Of a DNA stretch of 5,030 nucleotides, positions 1-5,025 are shown piece by piece. The notes below the pieces were generated by a model. It had not been told where the DNA came from. It saw nothing but the letters and a program-made list of their open reading frames with translations, and made no database searches. Location of the stretch: assembly GCA_023262305.1 (NCBI GenBank), contig JALRCK010000213.1, positions 1 through 5,030 on the forward strand. Direction: 5' to 3'. The translations under genes and the position numbers were made by a program. The first letter of the stretch is position 1. Each line of letters starts with the position of its first letter. Source of the stretch: Deltaproteobacteria bacterium (lineage in GTDB: Bacteria > Bdellovibrionota_C > UBA2361 > OMII01).

Positions 1-426
1 ATCATGAGTCGCAAAGTAAACTTTAGCGCCGCGAGCTATTGCAGGGTGGTCTGGCTCCAGGCTTGAAAACGTAGCAGCGTTTGGATTTGAGCAGAAATGA
101 TGGCGATCGAGGAAGTACGCTTTGGGGTCACCGGAGATCAATTTCTTGATGACCTCAACGGATGGTGGAGAGAGCTCCTCGTCAGCATCGAGAATCAGGA
201 CCCAGGGGTACTGAGCGTACGACATGGAAGCATTTCGTGCGTCAGCAAAATTATTTTTCCACTCGTAATGTTCAATGCGTGCCCCGCGTGAATGGGCGAT
301 GGCAGGCGTGTCGTCGGTTGAGCCGGTATCGAGAACGATCGCCTCGCTGGCTAGGTGACGCACGCTCTCCAGCATATCTCCTATGCAGTAGGCTTCATTT
401 TTGGCGATAACGCAGAGAGAGAGCAT
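1..426 (-). CDS. Family 2 glycosyltransferase, N-terminal part (runs off left edge)
   Basis: This is the first 142 codons of a GT-A fold family 2 glycosyltransferase; no stop is reached before position 1. Translating the minus strand from the ATG at 426 gives the start LSLCVIAKNEA, typical of the WcaA/SunS-like branch whose members open with LSLCxIxKNE. In order one sees the first strand and KNE (residues 9-11), the nucleotide-binding VLDTGSTDDT (31-40), WKNNFADARNAS (56-67) and the metal-binding LDADEE (79-84, DxD = D80/D82). Such enzymes transfer a sugar from a nucleotide-sugar donor at the cytoplasmic face of the membrane; the acceptor cannot be told. The frame stays open upstream to a TGA at 513-511 and a TTG directly precedes the ATG. 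No Shine-Dalgarno sequence is visible, so the start rests on the family's usual N-terminus. The C-terminal half, often a TPR or acceptor domain in this branch, is missing. It points away from the other genes. Confidence 0.9.
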   Translation of the reverse strand, partial: MLSLCVIAKNEAYCIGDMLESVRHLASEAIVLDTGSTDDTPAIAHSRGARIEHYEWKNNFADARNASMSYAQYPWVLILDADEELSPPSVEVIKKLISGDPKAYFLDRHHFCSNPNAATFSSLEPDHPAIARGAKVYFATHD

Positions 427-586
427 CAAGGGACAGAGAGCAAAGGAGCGCCCAGGCAAAGAGCCAAAAGGGTCGTCCGTTAAGATGCTCGAAAGGTCGG
501 GGAAGCTGCGTCAGTAATGAAGGTAGGGGGATTTTCTAAGGCTTTGATTTTATACGTGAAAATGCATTTGGTGCTTCCTCAAAGTC

Positions 587-778
587 GTGTTCAGTGGCGC
601 AAAGCTTAAACAAAAGGACGCAACCAGGCTTTTTGAGAGCCTCTATCGCGATGCGGTGAAATACGCCCTCAGGACCGATAATCCAGTGGACGAGACGAGG
701 ATTCCAAGCAATTATCTCACCGTCCGGTGGGGGCAGAAATGCTCTTTCGAGCTTCCCAGCACACTAAGCAGACCATGA
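587..778 (+). CDS. Doubtful small hypothetical protein or gene remnant
   Basis: A 63-residue frame with a GTG start. The middle (KDATRLFESLYRDAVKYALR) would form a plausible amphipathic helix and the composition is protein-like: hydrophilic with few cysteines. I do not recognise a family. The frame is open back to 560 but has no ATG, and no ribosome binding site precedes the GTG. An ATG at 562 starts a different frame that stops within 16 codons. It could therefore be a decayed remnant of a larger gene, a real small gene starting at GTG, or chance. It lies in the gap upstream of the exported repeat protein, in the same orientation. Confidence 0.2.
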   Translation: MFSGAKLKQKDATRLFESLYRDAVKYALRTDNPVDETRIPSNYLTVRWGQKCSFELPSTLSRP

Positions 779-832
779 CCAAAGTTGACGGATGGTTAGT
801 GCTGAATCTTCCTTCACCGCGTCGCTACCCAT

Positions 833-837
833 AGGAG
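833..837 (+). promoter_or_regulatory. Ribosome binding site that decides the start of the repeat protein
   Basis: AGGAG ends five bases before the ATG at 843. This favours 843 over an in-frame ATG at 792, which would put 17 extra, non-hydrophobic residues in front of an otherwise perfect signal peptide. Confidence 0.8.
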
Positions 838-842
838 AATGT

Positions 843-1130
843 ATGCGTAAGATAGCTCTTGTTTTGTTCGTAAGCGTGTGCGCTTTTGCGGTGAATGCAT
901 CAGCCGAGCAGGTTACAGTCATTGACAAAGAGAATGAGACTGCCATGGTTTCTGATGGCAAAGGAAATGTTGCTATCGCTGATGCAGATGGCAACGTAGT
1001 TGTCGAAGATAAAGACGGTAACGTTCATGTTGAAGATGAGGAAGGAAATACCGTATCCCTCGACAAGAATGGCGACGTGATCGCCGCCGATATCGAGGAT
1101 GAAGACGGCAACAGAGTGATCGTAGAGTAA
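843..1130 (+). CDS. Exported acidic nonapeptide-repeat protein
   Basis: A 95-residue protein of unknown function, predicted to be exported. Residues 1-21 form a classical Sec signal peptide: MRK, a hydrophobic core, then A19-S20-A21 followed by E22. Cys13 lies in the core but V-S-V-C is a poor lipobox (V where G/A/S is needed), so signal peptidase I is more likely than lipoprotein processing. The mature 74 residues are very acidic (22 D/E against 5 K/R) and almost wholly repetitive: five in-register 9-residue units (38-82) of the form D-x-[D/E/N/K]-G-[N/D]-[V/T]-x-x-x, a three-residue insert, then a sixth unit (86-95). A degenerate unit may precede them at 28-36. The pattern suggests short beta strands joined by D-G turns, and the clustered D-x-D-G-N could bind calcium; both are inference. 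It appears monocistronic, with its own ribosome binding site and terminator. No named family was recognised. Confidence 0.85.
   Translation: MRKIALVLFVSVCAFAVNASAEQVTVIDKENETAMVSDGKGNVAIADADGNVVVEDKDGNVHVEDEEGNTVSLDKNGDVIAADIEDEDGNRVIVE
954..1127 (+). repeat. Six diverged 27-base coding repeats
   Basis: Five consecutive 27-base units (954-1088) encode DGKGNVAIA, DADGNVVVE, DKDGNVHVE, DEEGNTVSL and DKNGDVIAA. After nine bases encoding DIE, a sixth unit (1098-1127) encodes DEDGNRVIVE. The units are clear at protein level but well diverged in DNA, with many synonymous differences. The array is therefore old and held by selection on the protein rather than being a recent slippage product. Confidence 0.85.
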
Positions 1131-1147
1131 TCTGGTGCCAAGATGAG

Positions 1148-1184
1148 AGAGCGGGTGACCCATGGTTGCCCGCTCTTTTCTTTT
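1148..1184 (+). terminator. Rho-independent terminator after the repeat protein
   Basis: AGAGCGGG (1148-1155) pairs perfectly with CCCGCTCT (1169-1176) around a 13-base loop, and the T-rich tract TTTTCTTTT (1176-1184) follows. The hairpin begins 17 bases after the stop codon. G·U and A-U pairs can lengthen the base of the stem by about three pairs. Confidence 0.85.
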
Positions 1185-1315
1185 GTGCCCGGACAAGTTC
1201 CCACGACGTCCGCGACATGATGATAGACTGACATGCTACCGTGTGCATGCCGGTTTTATGAAAACAGCGCAGAGAGCCCTCTCCTTAAGAGAAGTGATTT
1301 GAAAGGTTCTACCTA
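1185..1315 (+). promoter_or_regulatory. Leader of the DUF1189-like gene with inverted repeats
   Basis: Since a terminator lies just upstream, this stretch should carry the promoter of the gene at 1316. CTGACA (1228-1233) matches five of six -35 bases, but the best -10-like word behind it, TTTTAT (1254-1259), sits at a 20-base spacing, so the promoter call is weak. Further down, GAGAG-CC-CTCTC (1272-1283) is an inverted repeat, and the near-palindrome TCTCCTTAAGAGA overlaps it and reaches 1292. GAAAGG (1301-1306), nine bases before the ATG, is the likely ribosome binding site. Confidence 0.35.
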
Positions 1316-2218
1316 ATGCAATCGATAAAAAAATTCTTCGTTTTTGTGTGGCGTTGTTCAACATCGCTTGGGGTCTACAAAGAGTTAGCCACAAGATCTT
1401 TTGGACAGGGGGTTGCCTACCTCTATTTCCTCCTTGTTGTGAGCACCTTTGTGGCATCCGTGCCGTTGCTGGGGTCGGTGTATGGGTTACGGGAGCAGGC
1501 GGCTAACATGACCGCTTCTCTCCAGCAGGAGCTCGCTGATTTCTATCCACCTGAGCTTGAGGTCGTCCTCGAGGCTGGTGAACTTAGAGCTAATGTGGCT
1601 CAACCGTATGACATACCGATGCCTAAAAAGATTCAGGAGATTATCGATGCGGAGCCTCCGACCGATGACGCAAGGTTTCGGAGCATAAAGCACCTCATAG
1701 AGATCGACACTAATGCCCAAGTGGATGATTACCAAGAGAGAGGGGCGCTTGTTCTTATCACGAAGCATAGCGTGATCTTTCCTGATAAGAAGGAGGGCTT
1801 TCGAGTGCGGTCTTTTTCGGCGAGTGACAATTTTACCCTCAACAAGTCAGTGTACGACAGCTTCCTGCCTGGAGCTATGAAATGGGTCGATAGAATCCCA
1901 TGGCTTGTATCAGTGGGAATTCCACTTTTAGTTCTTTGCTGGGCGTTTGTTGGTCCTTGCTTTAGTATTTTTGTTTATCTCGGGTATCTCCTAATCACAT
2001 CCGTCTTTTTGCTCATTGTTGCAGCTGTCATGGGGAGTAAACTCTCGTACGGCAGGATCTTTTCTCTGTCGCTGTACGGACTGACGCTCCCAATCGTCAT
2101 GAGCACTATCTTGGGGCTTCTTGGCACGATGCCAATGTTCCTCTTCTCAATCATATTTTTGGGCTTCATGGTTATCGTAGTCGTGAGCAAAGGTCGAGAG
2201 ACCCCTTCCAAGACTTAA
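1316..2218 (+). CDS. DUF1189-like polytopic membrane protein
   Basis: A 300-residue membrane protein whose layout and motifs fit the DUF1189 family, about which no molecular function is established. A short amphipathic N-terminus (SFGQGVAYLYFLL at 28-40 leads into the first membrane helix, about 33-55) is followed by a soluble domain (about 57-193). That domain contains the family-like EAGELR...QPYDIP (86-101) and LIEIDTNAQ...GALVLITKHSVIF (127-155). About four closely packed helices follow, near 195-213, 216-238, 250-270 and 272-290, ending in a charged tail SKGRETPSKT. One helix plus a soluble domain plus a four-helix bundle is the usual DUF1189 arrangement. GAAAGG lies nine bases before the ATG. 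The gene stands alone between the upstream terminator and a 331-base gap. It might be a scaffold or regulator at the membrane, but nothing in the sequence shows that. The assignment is from memory of the family pattern and should be treated as probable. Confidence 0.8.
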   Translation: MQSIKKFFVFVWRCSTSLGVYKELATRSFGQGVAYLYFLLVVSTFVASVPLLGSVYGLREQAANMTASLQQELADFYPPELEVVLEAGELRANVAQPYDIPMPKKIQEIIDAEPPTDDARFRSIKHLIEIDTNAQVDDYQERGALVLITKHSVIFPDKKEGFRVRSFSASDNFTLNKSVYDSFLPGAMKWVDRIPWLVSVGIPLLVLCWAFVGPCFSIFVYLGYLLITSVFLLIVAAVMGSKLSYGRIFSLSLYGLTLPIVMSTILGLLGTMPMFLFSIIFLGFMVIVVVSKGRETPSKT

Positions 2219-2221
2219 CGC

Positions 2222-2256
2222 CTGCTCTCAGGATCATCGAAGGGAGCGTAGAGCAG
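2222..2256 (+). terminator. Weak candidate terminator after the DUF1189-like gene
   Basis: CTGCTCT (2222-2228) pairs with AGAGCAG (2250-2256) across a 21-base loop, starting four bases after the stop codon, and TTCTCTGT follows. The loop is long and the T-tract poor, so this may be only a stabilising 3' hairpin. Confidence 0.35.
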
Positions 2257-2356
2257 TTCTCTGTCAGCGACATGATTCTGGAGGATCCAGTACCCTCGGG
2301 TCGGGGTGTGCCCCTCTCTTGAAGGAGCGGTGATGAGGTCGTTGAGCGTTCCGGTT

Positions 2357-2447
2357 TGAGAGTGCTCGGACCCTCTATGAGTTGTGGTGATCGCTTGTCA
2401 CCTGCCCGCGCACATCTTGAGTGTTTACTGGCTCCTAGACACTCTCA
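2357..2447 (+). other. Competing stem-loops in the gap before the transferase gene
   Basis: Within the non-coding stretch 2219-2549, TGAGAGTG (2357-2364) pairs perfectly with CACTCTCA (2440-2447), enclosing a small hairpin GGTGA/TCACC (2386-2390 with 2398-2402). The 3' arm can instead pair locally: GAGTGTTTA (2419-2427) with TAGACACTC (2436-2444), a 9-pair stem with one G·U and an 8-base loop. The two long pairings exclude each other. Only very short open frames occur in the gap (a 24-codon minus-strand frame at 2509-2435 and an 8-codon frame at 2333). A weak -35-like TTGATT (2470-2475) has CTTAAA 17 bases downstream. No riboswitch class was recognised. Confidence 0.35.
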
Positions 2448-2549
2448 TCGGGTTCAGGGGGGTGCGCTTTTGATTGCTCCTCAAGTAGAGAGCTTAAAGC
2501 ACCGATCATAGATTGGGATGAATGCGGCGAACATCCTCAAGGCGAAAGT

Positions 2550-3179
2550 ATGGACAAGAAATGCGTCCACATAGTTCGAAAGCTCAACTTAAGTGATGAG
2601 ATATGCGCTATCACCGTGCCCTTGATCAAGGCTTATGCGGAGCGAATCGGGGCTGATGTGAACGTGATTGGAGGCTCTCGAGCTTTTCCCGAGTATCCCG
2701 AAACGTATGAGAGGATGCAGATCTACGCTTCGGGGCGGCGCTATAACTGGAACATCTGTGTAGATACCGACATACTCCTCGGTCCCTTGTTGGTGGATGC
2801 AACCCAGAAGGTTGCACGCGACACGTTTGGATTAATCATGCACTATTCTGCATCTGAGTCGTTTTCGGTACATCATCGCGCTTTCTCCCGGGATCAGCGA
2901 GACCTTGTACCTGTAGAGGCATTCATCGTCACCTCGGATTGGACCCACGATCTATGGGAGCCACTTACGGGTAATGCCCAGGCAAACTTAGCAGGAATTC
3001 GAAACGAACAGCAGATAGCTGAATATGCCTTGGCGCTCAATATGGCCAGGTATGGTTTGAAGTATGCGGGGGCACTTCCAGCTGGCTCTCAGATCGCGAG
3101 GGTGAACACTGCTCAGAATATGGGTAGCGACGGTCTGGACTACGTCAAAGGGAAGTTGTGGGAGTGGGGGATTACGTGA
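2550..3179 (+). CDS. Putative GT-A-type glycosyltransferase with V-D-T-D motif
   Basis: A 209-residue soluble protein that looks like a nucleotide-diphospho-sugar transferase, not assigned to a named family. The N-terminus VHIVRKLNLSDEICAITVPL carries a first strand and a helix. ETYERMQIYASGRRYNWNICVDTDILL (51-77) has the arrangement of GT-A enzymes in which a helix leads to a hydrophobic strand ending in the metal-binding DxD, here D72-T-D74. AFIVTSDWTHDLWEPL (124-139) and NEQQIAEYALALNMARYGLKYAG (152-174) resemble the acceptor-side segments of small polysaccharide transferases, where an acidic-Q helix precedes a buried strand. AAGG at 2539-2542 precedes the ATG by seven bases. The same frame is open back to 2439 without an ATG. 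The next gene is another transferase-like protein 115 bases downstream on the same strand, so co-transcription in a glycan locus is likely. There are no membrane segments, so it should act in the cytosol. The exact sugar is unknown. Confidence 0.65.
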   Translation: MDKKCVHIVRKLNLSDEICAITVPLIKAYAERIGADVNVIGGSRAFPEYPETYERMQIYASGRRYNWNICVDTDILLGPLLVDATQKVARDTFGLIMHYSASESFSVHHRAFSRDQRDLVPVEAFIVTSDWTHDLWEPLTGNAQANLAGIRNEQQIAEYALALNMARYGLKYAGALPAGSQIARVNTAQNMGSDGLDYVKGKLWEWGIT

Positions 3180-3236
3180 GGAACTGTTTAAACCAGACAA
3201 CACCCAGAGCGTGTGAGATACGCAGCCAGACCGCGA

Positions 3237-3286
3237 GGCGCCTGTTTTTTGCGCCCATCTCCCCCGTCGGGGAGGCACTGAGGGGG
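3237..3286 (+). promoter_or_regulatory. GC-rich hairpins and ribosome binding site between the two transferase genes
   Basis: GGCGC (3237-3241) can pair with GCGCC (3251-3255) around a loop that contains six T. Just downstream CTCCCC (3259-3264) pairs with GGGGAG (3269-3274) around CGTC, extended by one T·G pair. AGGGGG (3281-3286), eight bases before the ATG at 3295, is the likely Shine-Dalgarno sequence. The second hairpin has no T-tract behind it, so it is not a standard terminator. It could influence translation or mRNA stability of the downstream gene. Confidence 0.4.
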
Positions 3287-3294
3287 CTCTTTGC

Positions 3295-4024
3295 ATGACA
3301 GGTCCGATTGACCGATGGCCTAACCCCAACAAACCCTTGGTAGTGTCCTTTGGTGACGATACCTACATGGAGGCTCTTCATCGCCTGGAGAGCGAAGCCA
3401 AGTACAGCCGTTTTTTTGGCGATGCAAAAATCTTCACTCCGAAGGACCTTCCGTATGACCTTCGGTTATTTTGTGAAAACAATCGAGCCGACTTTGGATA
3501 CGGATTCTACCTTTGGAAGCCATATGTAGTGAATCATATAGTTAGCAATCCCGAGTTCGAAGGGCGCACAGTCTTTTGGATCGACGCTGGGTGTTGGATC
3601 AATCGTTTTGGAATGTCACACTATTTGAAGTACCTTGGAGCGATCTCACCTGAGAAGCCTTTTGTAGTTTTTGAAAGGGACGGACACATCGAGCGAACGT
3701 CTGTAAAGCGAGATGTTTTTCACCACCTCCAAGCGGAGCATTTCATCGATACTCCCCCGTTGATGGCCGGGGTCTTCGGGTTTAGGGTAAATCCATTGTC
3801 TCGAGAGGTAATCGGTCGGTGGTATCACGACTGTGCTCAGAACATTCAACTGATCGACCAAACTCCATCCGTGACTGGACAGGAGTATCCGGGCTTCGAC
3901 AGAAACCGAAATGACCAGGGCGTTTCCAGCAGGGCACATCCTTCCAGAGGACCATCACTCTTATCTTGACCTATCCTCGTATCCGTTCATCGCCATGAGA
4001 GATCAGACTGTCTTTAAGACGTAG
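3295..4024 (+). pseudogene. Putative polysaccharide-locus glycosyltransferase, frameshifted near the 3' end
   Basis: From the ATG at 3295 the intact frame gives 224 residues, ending at a TGA at 3967-3969. VVSFGDDTYMEALHRLESEA (16-35), FGYGFYLWKPYVV (67-79), TVFWIDAGCWINR (92-104) and FDRNRNDQG (201-209) are the ordered landmarks of a transferase-like family of capsule and LPS loci. There a GYGxWxWKP segment and a hydrophobic strand ending in D-A-G/D-A-C replace the classical DxD, and an R-x-D-Q motif lies near the C-terminus. Residues 210-224 (V, then SSRAHPSRGPSLLS) look wrong. In the +1 frame the same DNA reads FPAGHILPEDHHSYLDLSSY and then PFIAMRDQTVFKT up to a TAG at 4022-4024, a far better C-terminus. 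The switch lies between about 3915 and 3940. This is a frameshifting indel in the genome or a sequence error; a programmed shift is unlikely because no slippery heptamer is apparent. AGGGGG precedes the start by eight bases. Confidence 0.65.
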
Positions 4025-4158
4025 GGCTCAATCGCCGCAGGATCAAGGATCAGAACAGAGAGAGCTCTCCATCGCACGACCCGCTGTGCAATGTCAGGGG
4101 CTCTCTGACATAGTCAGGGACCTCACATAAGAGCGCTTGCCTTTGGGTCAACCACTCG
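4025..4158. other. Non-coding gap between convergent genes with a hairpin
   Basis: This 134-base stretch separates the 3' ends of the frameshifted transferase (plus) and the LRR gene (minus). ATGTCAG (4091-4097) pairs perfectly with CTGACAT (4105-4111) around a 7-base loop. It could act in either direction as a 3' end, but neither side has a clear T-tract. The palindrome GAGAGCTCTC (4060-4069) and a tandem AGGATCA (4039-4052) are also present. No gene is seen here. Confidence 0.35.
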
Positions 4159-5025
4159 CTACAGAAACAATCGTGTCGTAGAACTGAATCTGCTCGGATC
4201 GAGTGTTAGTGTAGCAGGGTTGTCCGTCAGGATAAGCACTTCCAAGTTTTGAGCACCAGAGAGAAAAGTATGATCGCCAGTGAGACCGCAGCAGTCGGCA
4301 TGGATTCGCTTCATATTCCTCAGTGGAAGTCCCTCAAGGGAACGGATTCCTTTATTCCGCAGAATGTGGAGAGTGTGTAACTGCTCTGCTCCAGCAATGT
4401 CGGAGAGATCTCCACTGAGTCCGCAGCTCGAGGCGTAAATCTCCTCGATCATGTTCAGTGGTAGTCCGCGTAATGACCTGATGCCGTCATTTTCGAAGAT
4501 ATACAATCGCTTTAACGCTTTTACATGTGCGAGGTCAGAGAGATCGCCTTGAAGACCACATGCTGTGGCACCGAGCTCCTCAATCATGCTTGGAATGCCG
4601 GCAAGAGATGTTAGGTTAGGATTTCTGCTAACGTAGAGGAGTTTGAGCGACCAGAGGCTATTCAACCCCTGCAGCGAGGTAAGACCACAGTCGTTGAAGT
4701 TCGCTGAGGTAACTCGACCATCATAAATGGTTATCCGAGATACTATCTCGTTAGTCGAGATGCGGTTATGGGCAGCAAACGAAATCAGAGCCTCAAACTG
4801 GGGTCTAAGCAACAGGCGCTCGTCATGGAGGCTCACGCACAGATCACGTAAGTGCGATATGAGCTCTCCTCTGAGTCGTCGTACCTCGTCAAGGACTATC
4901 GCAGCCCCTGCACGGTTGAACGCGAGAGCTGTGAGCGCGTCGTCTCTGAACGTAGCGAGCTCCTCATGAGCTCTGAGTAGTGCTGATCGGCACCCTCGTA
5001 CCGAATCAATGTGCGGTGTTGTCAT
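4159..5025 (-). CDS. Leucine-rich-repeat protein with helical N-terminal domain
   Basis: A 288-residue protein with two parts. Residues 1-95 are predicted helical and charged (ELATFRDDALTALAF, VLDEVRRLRGELISHLRDL) with no signal peptide or membrane segment. I do not recognise this part. From about 98 to 270 there is an LRR domain: CGL at 113, 156, 201 and 246 marks successive turns. A super-repeat of 45 residues (156-200 and 201-245) joins a longer LRR (CGLxGDLSDxA...L..L.I..N) to a short one (GIRSLxGLPL..+..I.A). The short unit resembles the 20-residue LPxxLxxLxAxxN type of bacterial LRR proteins such as YopM and IpaH, where the domain binds protein partners. The last turn fades (TLTLDPSRF) to the stop TAG at 4161-4159. 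The ATG at 5025 is only five bases from the window edge, so no ribosome binding site can be seen and the true start could lie further upstream. It converges on the transferase genes. The partner and role are unknown; the location is probably cytosolic unless another export route is used. Confidence 0.8.
   Translation of the reverse strand: MTTPHIDSVRGCRSALLRAHEELATFRDDALTALAFNRAGAAIVLDEVRRLRGELISHLRDLCVSLHDERLLLRPQFEALISFAAHNRISTNEIVSRITIYDGRVTSANFNDCGLTSLQGLNSLWSLKLLYVSRNPNLTSLAGIPSMIEELGATACGLQGDLSDLAHVKALKRLYIFENDGIRSLRGLPLNMIEEIYASSCGLSGDLSDIAGAEQLHTLHILRNKGIRSLEGLPLRNMKRIHADCCGLTGDHTFLSGAQNLEVLILTDNPATLTLDPSRFSSTTRLFL
4291..4560 (-). repeat. Two 135-base coding repeats of the LRR gene
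   Basis: Bases 4560-4426 and 4425-4291 on the minus strand encode two 45-residue super-repeat copies sharing CGLxGDLSDxA, the N-x-GIRSLxGLPL core and an I-x-A end. Both carry GATCTCTC-type stretches for the conserved GDLSD, but elsewhere the DNA has diverged a good deal, so the duplication is not recent. A partial third copy without the GDLSD segment lies upstream (4689-4561), and half a copy follows downstream of 4291. Confidence 0.7.

Larger units (their letters stand above)
427..842. other. Long gap between divergent genes
   Basis: A 416-base stretch separates the minus-strand glycosyltransferase from the plus-strand repeat protein, so both promoters should lie here. On the minus strand TATAAA (554 to 549) could serve as a -10 box for the glycosyltransferase, but no good -35 is seen at the proper distance. 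On the plus strand TTGACG (785-790) resembles a -35 box upstream of the gene at 843, without a convincing -10 behind it. The only coding-like content is the 63-codon frame at 587-778, described separately. No tRNA, insertion sequence end or clear terminator was found. Confidence 0.5.

Noticed and set aside
97..410. Plus-strand frames at 97-291 and 162-410
   Set aside because: They are antisense to the clear GT2 coding sequence, and their translations look like frame noise (rich in R, S and C).
792..842. Earlier in-frame ATG adding 17 residues to the repeat protein
   Set aside because: AGGAG at 833-837 and a perfect signal peptide begin at the ATG at 843; the extension is not hydrophobic and would bury the signal peptide.
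954..1088. Possible CRISPR-like or minisatellite array from the regular 27-base spacing
   Set aside because: The units are back to back without spacers and strongly diverged in DNA while conserved in protein, so they are coding repeats.
900..1248. Three overlapping minus-strand open frames opposite the repeat protein
   Set aside because: They are by-products of the 27-base coding repeats, whose regular codons keep antisense frames open. None has a ribosome binding site or a family-like sequence.
2333..2359. 8-codon frame MRSLSVPV with AAGGAG five bases upstream, a possible leader peptide
   Set aside because: It has no run of regulatory codons and lies over 190 bases from the next gene; one such frame is expected by chance.
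2435..2509. 24-residue minus-strand frame MIGALSSLLEEQSKAHPPEP...
   Set aside because: It is protein-like but too short to judge, has no clear ribosome binding site and overlaps the competing stem-loops.
2988..3381. Minus-strand frames across the gap between the two transferase genes
   Set aside because: They overlap the well-supported plus-strand genes, and their translations show no domain and poor composition.
4727..4969. Plus-strand 80-codon frame opposite the LRR gene
   Set aside because: It is antisense to the N-terminal domain of the LRR protein and rich in R and S, as expected for a shadow frame.
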